Positions 62,396 through 64,000 of a DNA stretch of 64,000 nucleotides are shown in pieces. A model generated the notes under the pieces. The model had not been told where the DNA came from. It saw only the letters and a program-made list of their open reading frames with translations, and ran no database searches. Location: positions 1,178,001-1,242,000 of the forward strand of contig OZ244919.1 of NCBI GenBank assembly GCA_965221845.1. The letters are read 5' to 3'. The position numbers and the translations under genes were made by a program. The stretch's first letter is position 1, and every line of letters starts with the position of its first letter. Origin of the DNA: JAJEFO01 sp965221845 (GTDB lineage: Bacteria > Pseudomonadota > Alphaproteobacteria > Rhodobacterales > Rhodobacteraceae).

Positions 62396-64000
62396 ATGAA
62401 ATCACATGTCAAGGCCCTGATCGTCGGCGGCGGCGCGGCAGGCGCCTCGATCGCCTACCATCTCGCCAAGGCGGGCTGGAAGGACGTTCTGCTGCTTGAG
62501 CGGGACGAGCTGACCTCCGGCTCGACCTGGCATGCGGCAGGCCTCCTGCCGTACTTCAACATGAGCTATGCGGCGACGCACATCCACGACTATTCGATCA
62601 GGTTCTACAAGACGCTTGAAGCGGAAACCGGCCTCGATCCCGGCTTCCGGGCCGTCGGCAACCTGCGCATGGCGCAGTCGCAGGACCGGATGGACGAATT
62701 CATGCTCTATGCGACAACCGCCGAGACCTGCGGCGTCCCGCATGAATGGATGACGCCGGCCCAGATAGGCGATCGCTGGCCGCTCGTGCGCACCGAAGGC
62801 CTGAAGGGCGCCATATTCCACCCGACCGACGGCTACGTGAACCCGGCCGACGTGACCCAGGCCATGGCGAAGGGCGCGCGCGCGCGCGGCGCCGTGATCG
62901 AGAGGAAGTGGCAGGTCGACGGCTTTGCCTGGGACGGCGCGTGCTGGAAGGTGCGGGCCACGAAGATGGAGGAAAGGGGCGGCAACCTGCTGCCCTCCGG
63001 CGAACGGGCAGACATTCATGCCGAGCATGTCGTCACGGCTACGGGCAACCATGCGCAGCGGACGGCCCGGCTCCTCGGAATCAAGATCCCGGCGATCCCC
63101 GTGGAGCATCAGTACATCGTCACGGGACGGGATCCCGAGCTTGTGGAATTCCGGAAAACGCGGCCCGAACATCCCGTGCTGAGGGACGCCGACGCGAAAT
63201 GGTACGTGCGCGAGGAGCGCGGAGGCTGGATCCTCGGCCCCTATGAACGGAACGCGCCCGCCCGCTTCGAGTTCGGCTGCCCGGACAGCTTCAGGGCCGA
63301 CCTCTTCCCGCTCGACCTCGATCGGATCGAGGAGGAGTACATGTCCATGATCCACAGGATCCCCTCGTCGGAAACCGTTGGCATCAAGGACGACTTCAAC
63401 GGCCCGATCTGCTACACGCCGGACGGCAATCCCCTGCTCGGGCCGGCGCCGGGACTTCGCAACATGTGGCTGGCGGAGGGGTTCTCCTTCGGCATCACCG
63501 CGGCAGGCGGCGCCGGCCATTACCTTGCGCAGATGATGGTCGACGGCGAGGCCGAGATCGACATGGCGAGTCTCGATCCGAAACGGTACGGCCCGTGGAT
63601 GACGACGGAATACGCGGCGCGGAAGAACGAGGAGTGCTATTCGCACGTCTACATCCTGCATCATCCGGACGAGGAGCGCGAGGCCTGCCGGCCGCTCAGG
63701 ACCGCACCGGCATATGACAGGCAGAAGGCGGCAGGCGCGCAGTTCGGCCAGGTTAACGGCTGGGAACGCCCGAACTACTACGGGCCGAAGGACGCGCCGG
63801 ACAGCTTCGACCGAGACGCCCGGAGCTTCCGGCGGGGCGCGTGGTGGCGGCATGCGGTCGACGAGGCCGAGGCGATCCGCAAGGGCGTGGGCCTGATCGA
63901 TGCCACCGCGTTCTCCAAGCACATGGTGCACGGACCGGGCGCGGCGGCGTTCCTCGACCGGTTCACCTGCAACAGCCTGCCCCGGACCGGACGGGTCGCA
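62396..64000 (+). CDS. Dimethylglycine/sarcosine dehydrogenase-like FAD protein (3' truncated by window)
   Basis: The first 535 codons of an open frame running off the end. FAD motif ALIVGGGAAGASIAYHLAKAGW (about 7-28), then TSGSTWHAAGLLP with the His that carries covalent FAD in this family (about 48). RAVGNLRMAQSQDRMDEF and a FAD oxidoreductase core reach about 400. After about 430 a GcvT-like folate domain starts (VGLIDATAFSKHMVHGPGAAAFLDR). ACGGAGG is 8 bases before the ATG. The family oxidatively demethylates N-methylated glycines, passing formaldehyde to folate. An IS5 element sits just upstream. Confidence 0.93.
   Translation, partial: MKSHVKALIVGGGAAGASIAYHLAKAGWKDVLLLERDELTSGSTWHAAGLLPYFNMSYAATHIHDYSIRFYKTLEAETGLDPGFRAVGNLRMAQSQDRMDEFMLYATTAETCGVPHEWMTPAQIGDRWPLVRTEGLKGAIFHPTDGYVNPADVTQAMAKGARARGAVIERKWQVDGFAWDGACWKVRATKMEERGGNLLPSGERADIHAEHVVTATGNHAQRTARLLGIKIPAIPVEHQYIVTGRDPELVEFRKTRPEHPVLRDADAKWYVREERGGWILGPYERNAPARFEFGCPDSFRADLFPLDLDRIEEEYMSMIHRIPSSETVGIKDDFNGPICYTPDGNPLLGPAPGLRNMWLAEGFSFGITAAGGAGHYLAQMMVDGEAEIDMASLDPKRYGPWMTTEYAARKNEECYSHVYILHHPDEEREACRPLRTAPAYDRQKAAGAQFGQVNGWERPNYYGPKDAPDSFDRDARSFRRGAWWRHAVDEAEAIRKGVGLIDATAFSKHMVHGPGAAAFLDRFTCNSLPRTGRVA

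Overview
The window is GC-rich (about 65-67 %) bacterial chromosome. Gene content and order point to an alphaproteobacterium, most likely Rhodobacterales-like: purL with bolA and a CGFS glutaredoxin nearby, gpmI next to ctpA, an NnrU protein, XdhC with a molybdopterin-binding protein, and three kinds of solute uptake typical of marine heterotrophs (two TRAP systems and a Dpp/Opp ABC system). Many insertion sequences, IS relics, single-base frameshifts, a nonsense codon and an internally deleted gene suggest a genome in an IS-expansion and decay phase. A host-associated or otherwise relaxed lifestyle is an inference only.

Region 1 (1-14362): a sugar-acid type catabolic locus. One long minus-strand gene series runs from 12582 down to 147: enolase-superfamily dehydratase, zinc alcohol dehydrogenase, KduD-like SDR, TRAP binding protein, a second enolase-superfamily gene, TRAP small and large permeases, two phytanoyl-CoA-dioxygenase-like enzymes and an EamA permease. 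An FCD-type GntR regulator and a KDG-kinase-like sugar kinase are divergent. Two perfect TNGTNNNACNA operators lie between the divergent genes. The second enolase-superfamily gene is split by an ISKra4-type element (5602-7354) with an exact 8-bp target duplication, and it also carries a one-base insertion.

Region 2 (14393-22843): an ISKra4 C-terminal remnant, an amidase, then a second TRAP operon (dctP, dctQ, dctM and a translationally coupled beta-lactamase-fold serine hydrolase). A 30-nt perfect palindrome lies between dctP and dctQ. A UTRA-type GntR gene is divergent, separated from the operon by another ISKra4 relic.

Region 3 (22844-31230): a decayed zone with D-galactose 1-dehydrogenase and ispD, an ISKra4 relic, tRNA-Ser(GCT), an ankyrin-repeat secreted protein, a lone IS30 end, a coiled-coil membrane protein beside a frameshifted protein of the same general type, and an IS5 relic.

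Region 4 (31232-44226): core genes polA and purL, then bolA and grxD. A 148-bp MITE-like element sits on the polA stop codon. An ACT-domain pseudogene precedes purL. A tightly coupled hyuA-hyuB-FAD oxidoreductase-aldolase remnant-SDR operon lies between purL and bolA.

Region 5 (44641-55003): nnrU, a dipeptide-type ABC transporter (binding protein, permease, frameshifted permease, fused double ATPase), a complete IS1634-family element flanked by CTTAAG, and a degenerate IS30 element ending at a 23-G tract.

Region 6 (55414-64000): ctpA, gpmI, a molybdopterin-binding protein, xdhC, a DM13 protein, an IS5/IS427-type element with an A_AAA_GGG frameshift site, and the start of a dimethylglycine-dehydrogenase-like gene that runs off the window.
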